The translations under genes and the position numbers were made by a program. A model generated the notes under the pieces. It had not been told where the DNA came from and ran no database searches. It saw only the letters and a list, made by a program, of their open reading frames with translations. 64,000 bases of DNA from an uncultured Peptoniphilus sp. (GTDB taxonomy: Bacteria > Bacillota > Clostridia > Tissierellales > Peptoniphilaceae): assembly GCF_943913915.1 (NCBI RefSeq), contig NZ_CALUAA010000004.1:85844-149843 (forward strand), written 5' to 3'. Positions 27,177-35,077 of the stretch are shown piece by piece. Within the stretch, counting starts at the first letter, position 1. Each line of letters begins with the position of its first letter.

Positions 27177-27674
27177 ATGGGAATGGGCATCCAAGAAGGC
27201 ATAGCTGATAGTGTACACGATAGAAGAAAAGTAATGTTTTTCCTTGATTTATCAAAAAAACTATTTACAAATATCGATTCATCGCTAGTACAGAAAGCCT
27301 CGTATGATGACATGAAGCTTTGGGAGGAACGACAGCAAATGAATGGTCAACTTGATCAAGAGCAGGTTATTTCAACTGATTTGCAAGAAGAATTAGTAAA
27401 AGCCTGTGATAAAGAAGGTATTCAATTTGCCGTTGCACCTATCGATGATGAAAAATTTCGACTGTACTTTCACGCCAAAGACACTAAACAAGTTGATCAG
27501 GTTCTTAAAAGAACGTATCAGGGTTTAGAAGCAAAACGAGAGCGTGAAGGGGACAGGAAACCTTATGAAGAACGCTATAATGCTGCAAAAGAAATTCGTG
27601 ATAATTTACGAGAAAAGGCAGTAAACAAAGAAGATAAGTTAAAACAAAAAGACCGAGGAATGGATCGAAACTAA
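27177..27674 (+). CDS. DUF3801/PcfB-like conjugation accessory protein
   Basis: The roughly 165-residue cytoplasmic protein resembles the DUF3801/PcfB family, in which PcfB assists substrate docking at the coupling protein in pCF10-type transfer systems. The recognisable part is residues 65-130 (VKACDKEGIQFAVAP then FRLYFHAKDTKQVDQVL). A highly charged Lys/Arg/Glu tail follows. I prefer the ATG at 27177 (AGGTGAT upstream) over a GTG at 27165. A small GGC-gtaa-GCC hairpin with T residues follows. Confidence 0.75.
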   Translation: MGMGIQEGIADSVHDRRKVMFFLDLSKKLFTNIDSSLVQKASYDDMKLWEERQQMNGQLDQEQVISTDLQEELVKACDKEGIQFAVAPIDDEKFRLYFHAKDTKQVDQVLKRTYQGLEAKREREGDRKPYEERYNAAKEIRDNLREKAVNKEDKLKQKDRGMDRN

Positions 27675-27730
27675 TATTCAGGCGTAAGCCTTTTAATATA
27701 AATATTTAGTTACTATCCAAGGAGGAAATA

Positions 27731-30700
27731 ATGAAAAAAATCACACGAAAGAAAGCCCTTAGTCTAGCACTGGCAGGATTAATGCTTGCACCGAGTATGC
27801 CGATTCAAAGTTTTGCAGAAGCAGCTAATCTTGGTACAAATGTTGAAAATAGTGCAGGAATCAGACAAACTCAACCGAAACAGTTTATATGGGGCAAGTA
27901 TCAATTAACAAAATCTACTTCTGAAGAAGTTGAATTGTCAGGAAAAACAAATGGTATTCCCATCACATCGGGATTCTATAACTTTACAAATGACTATGGT
28001 TTTTATCGCGGACTTAGTGGTCAAGGTGAAGGTCGCCCAGGCATTAAAGTGGAAGGATATCAAAATGCGACCGCATTACCTGGAGGCTTGGTAAAATTAA
28101 GTGGAGCATATCAAAATTATGTTGAAAATAACAGCTCTACTAATATTGCAGGTCCCCTATATTCGGTAGCAAGTCGTTCAGAATACACGCTAAACATGGA
28201 CAAGACTTGGTTTGAACCTACGGTTAGTATGAAAGGCACTTTGATTGTAGATGCTAGCCAAGTTAAAGCTGTGAAGAATGTAAATCTAGAAGTTTATGGT
28301 CCTTATGAGGATAATCCTCACTTTAGAATCACCGGTGAAGCTTACAACACAATTAAAGCTGCTTCAAAGACAGAAAAAGGTAGTTATATCGAAGATGTAA
28401 CTGCCCCCCAAGGTACCTATCCTAACGATGGTGAAAAAGACGGATATTGGTATGTGTACAAGGGAGTAAAAGAGGAATATAATCCTGAAGTCTCCACATC
28501 TCCCTCTAATAAGGACGACGATATTAAGGGTGCCATCGAAAATCTACCTGAAGGTGCTACAGTTGATGTTATGTCGAAGCCTGAGCGCACTGCCTACACT
28601 CCTGAAATTAAGGAATTAACAGTAAAACCTGGTGAAAAGGCTGACTTAACTCAAGCGGTTACTAATCCTAAAGAAGGCGTCAAAATCGTCGAAAAGACTA
28701 GCGTCGATACCAGTAAAGTTGGAAAACAAACGGGAGCTATTACTGTAACCTTACCGGCAGAAACAAAAAATGCGAAAGCAAAAATCACATTTAAAGATCA
28801 AACGACTAAAGAGGTAGATGTTCCTGTCGAATTTAAAGAATTAAGCAAAGACTATGGCGTAACGGTTAACGTAAAAGAAAATGTCGTGAAAGTTGTCTTG
28901 AACTACGTTGACGAGTCCGGCAAGACGGTTGCGACGAAAGAAATGACTGCCGAATCCGGAAGCACGATCAAATTAACTGAAATTCCTGAATTATTCGGCT
29001 ATGAACTTGTCTCTACCGAAGACATTGCAGTTAGTGAAGATGGTCAAGCTGTTACTGTAAAAGTTAAGGATTTAAACGCTGAAATTAAGAGTCTTGAAGA
29101 TCAATTAAAAGCTAAAAAAGGTGAGCTTGATAATCTAGAAGAACAACTTGCTGCCGAAAAAGCCAAAGCCGAACAAGATGCCAATAAGATTGCCGAACTT
29201 GAAAAAGCAATTGCGGATAAGAAAGACGAAATCGACAAGCTCAATAAGCAAATTGGAGATCTCGATGAAGTCATTAAGCAACTTCAAGATAAACTCAATG
29301 AGTTAAAAGGCAACTTAGAAGATGCAAATAAGGAACTTGCTAAATCTAAAGCAGATTTAGAAAACCTAAAGAAAGAATTAGAAGCTAAGATCTCTGACCT
29401 GAATAATCAAATCGCCGACAAAGACGCTAAGGGCAAAGACCTTGAAAAACAACTTGCCGATGAAAAAGCGAAAGGCGATCAAGACGCAACGAAGATTGCT
29501 GAACTTGAAAAAGCGATCAAAGATAACAACGATGCAAAAGACGCTTTAAATAAAGAAAAAGACGCTTTAGCTAAAGAACTCGCCGACAAAGAAGCTAAGA
29601 TTGCAGAACTTGAAGCAAATGCTGAAAAACTAGAAGGCGATGTAAAAGATCTTGAACAAAAAGTAAAAGATTTAGTAGATGGGAAAGCTATTGATGCAGA
29701 AACCATGAAAGATCTACAAGAGCAATTAGATAAGGCGAAAGCGGAAAATCAAAAGCTTGCCGATGATCTAAAGGCACTGCAAGATGAATTAAATGCCAAG
29801 ATTAAAGAGCTAGAAGAACAAGTTAAAACTAAAGATCAAGAACTTGCTGATCTAAAAGATCAACTTGCAGCTGAAAAAGCAAAGGCTGAGCAAGATGCCA
29901 ATAAGATCGCTGAACTTGAAAAAGCAATTGCCGATAAGGAAGCTGAAATTGGAAAACTCAACGATAAAGTTGGTAGCCAGTCCGAGCTTATTAAAGAACT
30001 GCAAGCCAAACTTGATGAAATGAAGAAGGATTTAGCAGATGCTAATAAAAATCTATTAGACTCCAAGTCTGAACTGGATAATCTCAAGAAAGAACTTGCT
30101 AATAAGATCGCAGAACTGAATGATCAAATTGCCGACAAGGATGCTAAAGGCAAAGATCTTGAAAAACAACTTGCTGAAGAAAAAGCCAAGGGCGATCAAG
30201 ATACCGGTAAGATCGCAGTATTAGAAAAAGCGATCAAAGATAATAACGATGCAAAAGACGCTTTGAATAAAGAAAAAGACGCTTTAGCAAAAGAACTCGC
30301 CGACAAAGAAGCTAAGATTGCAGAACTCGAAGGTAATGCTAAAAAGTTAGAAGACAATGTAAGAGACCTTGAAGCAAAGATTAAGGACTTAATTGACGGA
30401 AAAACCGGCGACACAGATGCTTTAAAGAAAGCTGAGGACGCATTGGCACAAGCCAAAGCTGATAATGCGAAACTAGCTGATGAAGTTAAGCAACTTCAAG
30501 AAAGCTTGAAAGCTGAAAAAGAAGCAAACGCTGAAAAAGATAAAGAGCTATCCAAGCTTCGTGAAGAGGCAAAAGCAGATCCCGATTCTAAACTATCCGA
30601 ACTCAAAAAAGAACTGAAAAAAGAACTCGAAAGAGCGGATAAGGTTGATCGCAAACGTCTGAGTGAAAAAGAAAATAAAGAGCTCGATGAAGCAATTAAG

Positions 30701-31363
30701 AAGGCTAAAGATATTTTCGATAAAAAAGATGCTAAGGACGATGAAGTAAAACAAGCTATCAAGGACTTGAAAGAAGCCTTGAAACCTTATGAAAACTTTA
30801 TCTTCGACGACAAGCATATTAATGGCTTACTCGGAAAAAATGTAAAATCTTTGAAAGACTTCATCGATAAGGTAGAAAAAGCAATTGGCGGAACTCTTCT
30901 CGAAGAGGAAACTATTAGCAACGATAAAGAATACACTGCATTAAAATATGTCTTCATGATTGACTCGAACAAGTATGCACAAGCAACGAACAAAGATACT
31001 AAAATCTACAAAATGGACGTTAGTCCCTTTATTCGCAATAGCAGAACCATGTTACCTCTACGCTATGTAGCAAATGTGCTAGGAGCAGACGTCGATTGGA
31101 ATCATGGAACAAGAACAGCTACCTTCACCAAGGATGGTATTGAAGCGAAAATCAATATCGACGAAGGTAAGACTATTAAAGTCGGTGGAAAGTCTGTAGA
31201 TCTCTCTGCAAAACCTGAAATTGTGCAAGATAGAATCTTTGTACCACTAACGGATATTTCGAGAGTCTTTGATGTAACTAACGGCAACACAGAAGACGGA
31301 ATCAATCAAGATATTGAGTGGAACAAAGACAATAGAACGGTTACCGTTCACATTGCAAGATAG
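27731..31363 (+). CDS. Large coiled-coil surface protein, probable mating adhesin
   Basis: The 1210-residue secreted protein has a signal peptide (cleavage near SFAEA), an unrecognised Gly/Tyr-rich N-domain (about 35-250) and a Rib-like domain (about 270-380). A MucBP-like strand segment (about 383-455, VVLNYVDESGKTV) follows. Residues 455-1030 are a long coiled coil containing a 239-residue tandem duplication. The C-terminus is a copper-amine-oxidase-N/stalk domain (NSRTMLPLRYVANVLGADVD). No LPxTG motif is seen. Its place between PcfB-like and VirD4 genes recalls the PrgB/PrgC adhesins of pCF10. The adhesin role is inferred. Confidence 0.75.
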   Translation: MKKITRKKALSLALAGLMLAPSMPIQSFAEAANLGTNVENSAGIRQTQPKQFIWGKYQLTKSTSEEVELSGKTNGIPITSGFYNFTNDYGFYRGLSGQGEGRPGIKVEGYQNATALPGGLVKLSGAYQNYVENNSSTNIAGPLYSVASRSEYTLNMDKTWFEPTVSMKGTLIVDASQVKAVKNVNLEVYGPYEDNPHFRITGEAYNTIKAASKTEKGSYIEDVTAPQGTYPNDGEKDGYWYVYKGVKEEYNPEVSTSPSNKDDDIKGAIENLPEGATVDVMSKPERTAYTPEIKELTVKPGEKADLTQAVTNPKEGVKIVEKTSVDTSKVGKQTGAITVTLPAETKNAKAKITFKDQTTKEVDVPVEFKELSKDYGVTVNVKENVVKVVLNYVDESGKTVATKEMTAESGSTIKLTEIPELFGYELVSTEDIAVSEDGQAVTVKVKDLNAEIKSLEDQLKAKKGELDNLEEQLAAEKAKAEQDANKIAELEKAIADKKDEIDKLNKQIGDLDEVIKQLQDKLNELKGNLEDANKELAKSKADLENLKKELEAKISDLNNQIADKDAKGKDLEKQLADEKAKGDQDATKIAELEKAIKDNNDAKDALNKEKDALAKELADKEAKIAELEANAEKLEGDVKDLEQKVKDLVDGKAIDAETMKDLQEQLDKAKAENQKLADDLKALQDELNAKIKELEEQVKTKDQELADLKDQLAAEKAKAEQDANKIAELEKAIADKEAEIGKLNDKVGSQSELIKELQAKLDEMKKDLADANKNLLDSKSELDNLKKELANKIAELNDQIADKDAKGKDLEKQLAEEKAKGDQDTGKIAVLEKAIKDNNDAKDALNKEKDALAKELADKEAKIAELEGNAKKLEDNVRDLEAKIKDLIDGKTGDTDALKKAEDALAQAKADNAKLADEVKQLQESLKAEKEANAEKDKELSKLREEAKADPDSKLSELKKELKKELERADKVDRKRLSEKENKELDEAIKKAKDIFDKKDAKDDEVKQAIKDLKEALKPYENFIFDDKHINGLLGKNVKSLKDFIDKVEKAIGGTLLEEETISNDKEYTALKYVFMIDSNKYAQATNKDTKIYKMDVSPFIRNSRTMLPLRYVANVLGADVDWNHGTRTATFTKDGIEAKINIDEGKTIKVGGKSVDLSAKPEIVQDRIFVPLTDISRVFDVTNGNTEDGINQDIEWNKDNRTVTVHIAR
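29104..30537 (+). repeat. 717-bp tandem duplication in the coiled-coil gene
   Basis: The segment from about 29,104 is repeated from about 29,821 with a 717-base (239-codon) period. Long stretches are nearly identical in protein, for example QLAAEKAKAEQDANKIAELE and AKGKDLEKQLA in both copies. It looks like a duplication that lengthened the stalk. Confidence 0.8.
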
Positions 31364-31372
31364 TACTTGATG

Positions 31373-31395
31373 GGAAGGGGGATACTCCCTCTTCC
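31373..31395 (+). terminator. Terminator-like hairpin after the surface protein gene
   Basis: GGAAGGGGG and CCCTCTTCC pair (one G-U) around ATACT and are followed by TATTCTTTT. It is probably partial, since the transfer genes continue downstream. Confidence 0.55.
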
Positions 31396-31421
31396 TATTC
31401 TTTTACTCAAAAAGGGCTATT

Positions 31422-33341
31422 ATGGATATTATCAATCAAATTATAAAGGACATTCAGGACTACATTGATTCAAAGATACAGGATCTGAAAGAAGTTAATA
31501 AAAAAACGCTCATTGCGTTAACCTTCCCCTATATATTATTTTTTATTTTCTTCAATCGATTCTTCTATTTAGTAGAGGTTGTTTCTTTTGGGTTTGCGTT
31601 TAAAAATCTGTCAATGTGCTTTAAAACGGAAATACCACTTATACCCTTAGGTAAATTTACACTTTATGCCTTGGCAGCAAGTGCGCTCATTCGAGTGATT
31701 GCATGGCAGAAAGGTCAAAATGCCAAAAAGTTTAGAAAAGGGGAAGAATATGGATCTGCAAAATGGGCTGATCATAAAGATATTAAGCCTTATATTAACA
31801 GTAAAGAGCCGGATGATAATATTATCTTGACTAAAACAGAGTCGCTTACGATGGCAGAAAGAATGCCGTCTAATAAAAAGAAATACGAGAGAAATAAAAA
31901 TGTGCTCGTAATTGGTGGCTCCGGTTCAGGAAAAACACGATTTTATGTAAAGCCTAATATTATGCAGCAGCATAGCTCTTACGTTATAACAGACCCGAAA
32001 GGAAGTCTTTTAACCGAAACTGGAAAAATGCTTGAGCATGGCAAAAAAGTGAAAAAGAAAGATAAAAATGGCAAGGAAAAATTAGTGCGTGAGGCTTATC
32101 AAATAAAAGTGTTTAATACGATCAACTTCAAAAAGTCGATGCACTATAATCCCTTTGCTTACGTGAAAACTGAAAAAGATATTTTAAAGCTTGTTAACAC
32201 ATTGATGGTCAATACAAAAGGTGAAGGCAGTCACTCAGGAGATGACTTTTGGGTGAAAGCGGAGCGTCTACTTTATTGTGCGTTAATCGCCTACATTGTT
32301 TTTGAACTTGAAGAAAAAGACCGACATTTTGGAACATTGGTAGACATGATCGATAATTCCCATGTTAGTGAAGAAGACGAGAGTTATAAAAATATCGTCG
32401 ACGTTATGTTCGAAGAACTTGAGAGTCGGAAAAAAGACTGTTTTGCGGTACGTCAATATAAAAAATACAAATTAGCAGCCGGGAAAACGGCTAAATCTAT
32501 ATTAATTTCTTGCGGTGCACGACTAGCTCCATTTGATATGGATGAACTGAAAGAAATTATGTCTTACGACGACCTTGAACTAGATAGAATTGGTGACCGT
32601 AAAACTGCTCTTTTTATTATAGTTTCCGACACAGACACGACGTTTAATTTTGTTGTGGCAATGCTTTATTCTCAACTCTTCAATTTATTGTGTGAACGTG
32701 CAGATGATGAGTATGGTGGGAAACTTCCTGTACACGTTAGATGCTTATTGGATGAGTTTGCGAATATTGGACAAATACCTAATTTCGAAAAATTAATTGC
32801 TACGATACGCTCAAGGAGAATTTCAGCAAGTGTTATTCTTCAGACTCAATCACAACTAAAAGACCTCTATAAAGAGAAAGCAGATACCATTATAGGGAAC
32901 TGTGATACTACTCTATTTCTCGGTGGGAAGGAAAAAACAACCTCTAAAGAGATGGAAGAGTTACTAGGTAAGGAAACAATAGACTTATTTAATGACTCTG
33001 AAAATAGAGGTAGGGAAAAAACTTATGGTATGTCTTATCAAAAGACCGGTCGTTCTTTAATGACTCAGGACGAGGTAGCTGTAATGGACGGTGGAAAGTG
33101 CATACTTCAGATTCGAGGTGCTAGACCGTTTTTAAGTGAAAAGTACGATCTTTTAAGCCATAAACGTTACAAGCAAATATCTGATTATAACGATAAATAT
33201 GCTTTCGATATTGAAAAATATCTGTTCCGAAGAAGTATGGACTATTTAAAGCTAAAAACGACGATTCCGGAACAGGTCATGAGTAAATATACAGAAAAAT
33301 TAAAAATAGAAGAAGGTAATAATGAAAAAGAAACGGCGTGA
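31422..33341 (+). CDS. Type IV secretion coupling protein (VirD4/TraG family)
   Basis: The 639-residue membrane ATPase links the transferred DNA complex to the secretion channel. Two N-terminal membrane segments (about residues 25-50 and 65-85) precede a Walker A motif (VIGGSGSGKTRF, about 164), the family YVITDPKGS segment and Walker B LLDEFANIGQIPNF (about 442) with ILQTQSQLK after it. It matches the coupling proteins of Tn1549-like ICEs in length and gene order. The 3' end overlaps the next small gene by 20 bases. Confidence 0.95.
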   Translation: MDIINQIIKDIQDYIDSKIQDLKEVNKKTLIALTFPYILFFIFFNRFFYLVEVVSFGFAFKNLSMCFKTEIPLIPLGKFTLYALAASALIRVIAWQKGQNAKKFRKGEEYGSAKWADHKDIKPYINSKEPDDNIILTKTESLTMAERMPSNKKKYERNKNVLVIGGSGSGKTRFYVKPNIMQQHSSYVITDPKGSLLTETGKMLEHGKKVKKKDKNGKEKLVREAYQIKVFNTINFKKSMHYNPFAYVKTEKDILKLVNTLMVNTKGEGSHSGDDFWVKAERLLYCALIAYIVFELEEKDRHFGTLVDMIDNSHVSEEDESYKNIVDVMFEELESRKKDCFAVRQYKKYKLAAGKTAKSILISCGARLAPFDMDELKEIMSYDDLELDRIGDRKTALFIIVSDTDTTFNFVVAMLYSQLFNLLCERADDEYGGKLPVHVRCLLDEFANIGQIPNFEKLIATIRSRRISASVILQTQSQLKDLYKEKADTIIGNCDTTLFLGGKEKTTSKEMEELLGKETIDLFNDSENRGREKTYGMSYQKTGRSLMTQDEVAVMDGGKCILQIRGARPFLSEKYDLLSHKRYKQISDYNDKYAFDIEKYLFRRSMDYLKLKTTIPEQVMSKYTEKLKIEEGNNEKETA

Positions 33342-33567
33342 AAAATTTTCATTTGGTGTTGCGGTAGGTGTAGTAGCATTCTCTACTATTGCAACGACAG
33401 GTGCTATCGGTTTTTTAGCTCTGAATAAATTACAGAGATTTATTCAACGCTCGGCAGATACTTCAGTAGAGGTAAAACTCTATGAAAGGGACTGGGAGCG
33501 ATTAATGGATGAATTAGAAGATGAAGAATGTGAAGAGTGCGATATTTATTTCGAATGTGAAAACTAA
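33322..33567 (+). CDS. Small membrane protein in the transfer operon
   Basis: The 81-residue protein has a basic N-terminus, one membrane helix (VAVGVVAFSTIATTGAIGFL) and an acidic C-terminal tail with three Cys in a CEECDIYFEC pattern. It overlaps the coupling-protein gene. No known family is recognised; a channel accessory role is possible. Confidence 0.65.
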   Translation: MKKKRREKFSFGVAVGVVAFSTIATTGAIGFLALNKLQRFIQRSADTSVEVKLYERDWERLMDELEDEECEECDIYFECEN

Positions 33568-33578
33568 AGGAGGATATT

Positions 33579-33791
33579 ATGGGATTTTTTAGTAGTGCAG
33601 TATCCACATTACAAACACTTGTAACAGCCTTAGGTGCAGGTCTTGGTGCGTGGGGAATCATTAACCTTATGGAAGGTTATGGTAATGATAACCCTGGTGC
33701 AAAATCTCAAGGTATTAAGCAACTAATGGCAGGCGGTGGCGTTGTTTTAATTGCTACGCAACTAATTCCCCAATTATCGGGATTATTTTAA
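33579..33791 (+). CDS. Maff2-family small membrane protein
   Basis: The 70-residue hydrophobic protein has two predicted membrane segments and the Maff2-type pattern LGAGLGAWGIINLMEGYGNDN followed by KQLMAGGGVVLI. It is a fixed companion of VirD4 and VirB6-like genes in Tn1549-like elements and is probably a pilin-like or channel component (compare VirB2). AAAGGAGG precedes the ATG. Confidence 0.85.
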   Translation: MGFFSSAVSTLQTLVTALGAGLGAWGIINLMEGYGNDNPGAKSQGIKQLMAGGGVVLIATQLIPQLSGLF

Positions 33792-33833
33792 GACAAAACA
33801 AATTAATAGTAGCCTTTTATCGAGGAGGTGCTT

Positions 33834-34694
33834 ATGCAGTTAGCAGAGAAGTTTCTCAATGGCTTAAAGCAACCTATGATCGATAACTGTATGAAAGTCT
33901 TTGAAAATATGCAGAATATGATGAACGATCAAATGACAAAAGCTGGCGATGTCGTATCACAAACTCCACAGGCATATAATTCAGACTTATTCAATTTGGC
34001 AAAAAGTATTAATGAGACGGCGGTTATACCCATCGCCGTCTTAATTATTACCTTTATAGCGATATATGAAATTGTACACCTTGTTATCGATAGGAATAAC
34101 TTTAACGATTTTGAGACTTTTATTTTTTTCAAGTGGATTTTTAAAACAACTATATCCATTTATCTAGTAAGTCATGCTTTTGAATTTTCAATGGCTATAT
34201 TTGATGTCATGCAGTCAGTCATACGTTCAGCTTCAGGAGTTAGTATTGAACAATTCCAAGTAGGACAAGATGCGATGAAAGCAAGCATAGAAAAGATGGG
34301 AATAGTGGATCTTATGTTTTTCACGACGCAACTTAACGCTATGCAGATGATTGTGTGGGCATTAGGCATTGTTATTTGGGTTATATGTGTAGGACGCATT
34401 ATAGAAATGTATTTCATAATTTCAGTTGGTGCGTTACCGTTTGCAACTCTAACATCTAGCCGATACGGACATATAGGGGACTCCTATATCAAATCCGCTG
34501 TGGCATTAGGTTTGCAAGGTTTGTTTATTATTATCACATTAGGGGCATGGTCGGTATTCGTACAGTCCTTGACGGTAGCAAAAGATGGTAATCCATGGAC
34601 GTTTATGTTCTCCTTCTTAGCAGCGAGTTTATTAGCTGTCATTGTACTATTCAGGACGAAATCCGCAGCAAGTGCCATAGTATCAGCGGCATAA
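33834..34694 (+). CDS. VirB6/TrbL-like membrane channel protein
   Basis: The 286-residue protein has about five to six membrane segments and matches the VirB6/TrbL-like protein found between Maff2 and PrgI in Tn1549-like ICEs. An amphipathic N-terminal region precedes the first membrane helix (ETAVIPIAVLIITFIAIYEI). The ATG at 33834 follows GAGGAGG; an in-frame GTG six bases earlier overlaps that site and is unlikely. It should form the inner-membrane part of the mating channel. Confidence 0.85.
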   Translation: MQLAEKFLNGLKQPMIDNCMKVFENMQNMMNDQMTKAGDVVSQTPQAYNSDLFNLAKSINETAVIPIAVLIITFIAIYEIVHLVIDRNNFNDFETFIFFKWIFKTTISIYLVSHAFEFSMAIFDVMQSVIRSASGVSIEQFQVGQDAMKASIEKMGIVDLMFFTTQLNAMQMIVWALGIVIWVICVGRIIEMYFIISVGALPFATLTSSRYGHIGDSYIKSAVALGLQGLFIIITLGAWSVFVQSLTVAKDGNPWTFMFSFLAASLLAVIVLFRTKSAASAIVSAA

Positions 34695-34713
34695 CAAGAA
34701 GGGAGGTAAGTAA

Positions 34714-35070
34714 ATGGCTTATGTAAATGTACCAAGAGACTTATCGAGGTATGAAGCGAAGGTCGTCTTTAATCTGACAAAGCGTCAATTGATCTGTTTT
34801 TCTATCGGTGCTGCACTGGCAATTCCGGCATATTGGTTTACCCGTGGAATACTTCCAAGCGACGTAAGATCTATTTTGATGTTTATCATAGCGAGTCCTT
34901 TTTTTATTGCCGGGATATTCAAAAAAGACGGTATGACTTTAGAAAAATATCTCTACATTGTTTGCCGTCAAAAATACTTCAGACCAGGAATAAGACGCTA
35001 TAAGACACTAGCTTCAAATAAAAAAGAAGTGCCAACTAAAACAAAAAAAACAAAGAGAAAAAAGAGGTGA
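34714..35070 (+). CDS. PrgI-family protein (VirB3-like)
   Basis: The 118-residue protein has the PrgI layout: a short N-terminal VPRDLSRYEAKVVFNLTKRQ stretch, two membrane helices (about residues 30-70) and a basic tail. PrgI proteins are VirB3-like and always precede VirB4 in Gram-positive transfer systems, as here. GGGAGGTAAG precedes the ATG. Confidence 0.9.
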   Translation: MAYVNVPRDLSRYEAKVVFNLTKRQLICFSIGAALAIPAYWFTRGILPSDVRSILMFIIASPFFIAGIFKKDGMTLEKYLYIVCRQKYFRPGIRRYKTLASNKKEVPTKTKKTKRKKR

Positions 35071-35077
35071 GACCGTC

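Noticed and set aside
29479..30762. Several Ser/Ala/Phe-rich minus-strand frames opposite the coiled-coil gene
   Set aside because: They are complements of Glu/Lys/Leu-rich repeats; the repetition copies the coding strand and no start signals are present.
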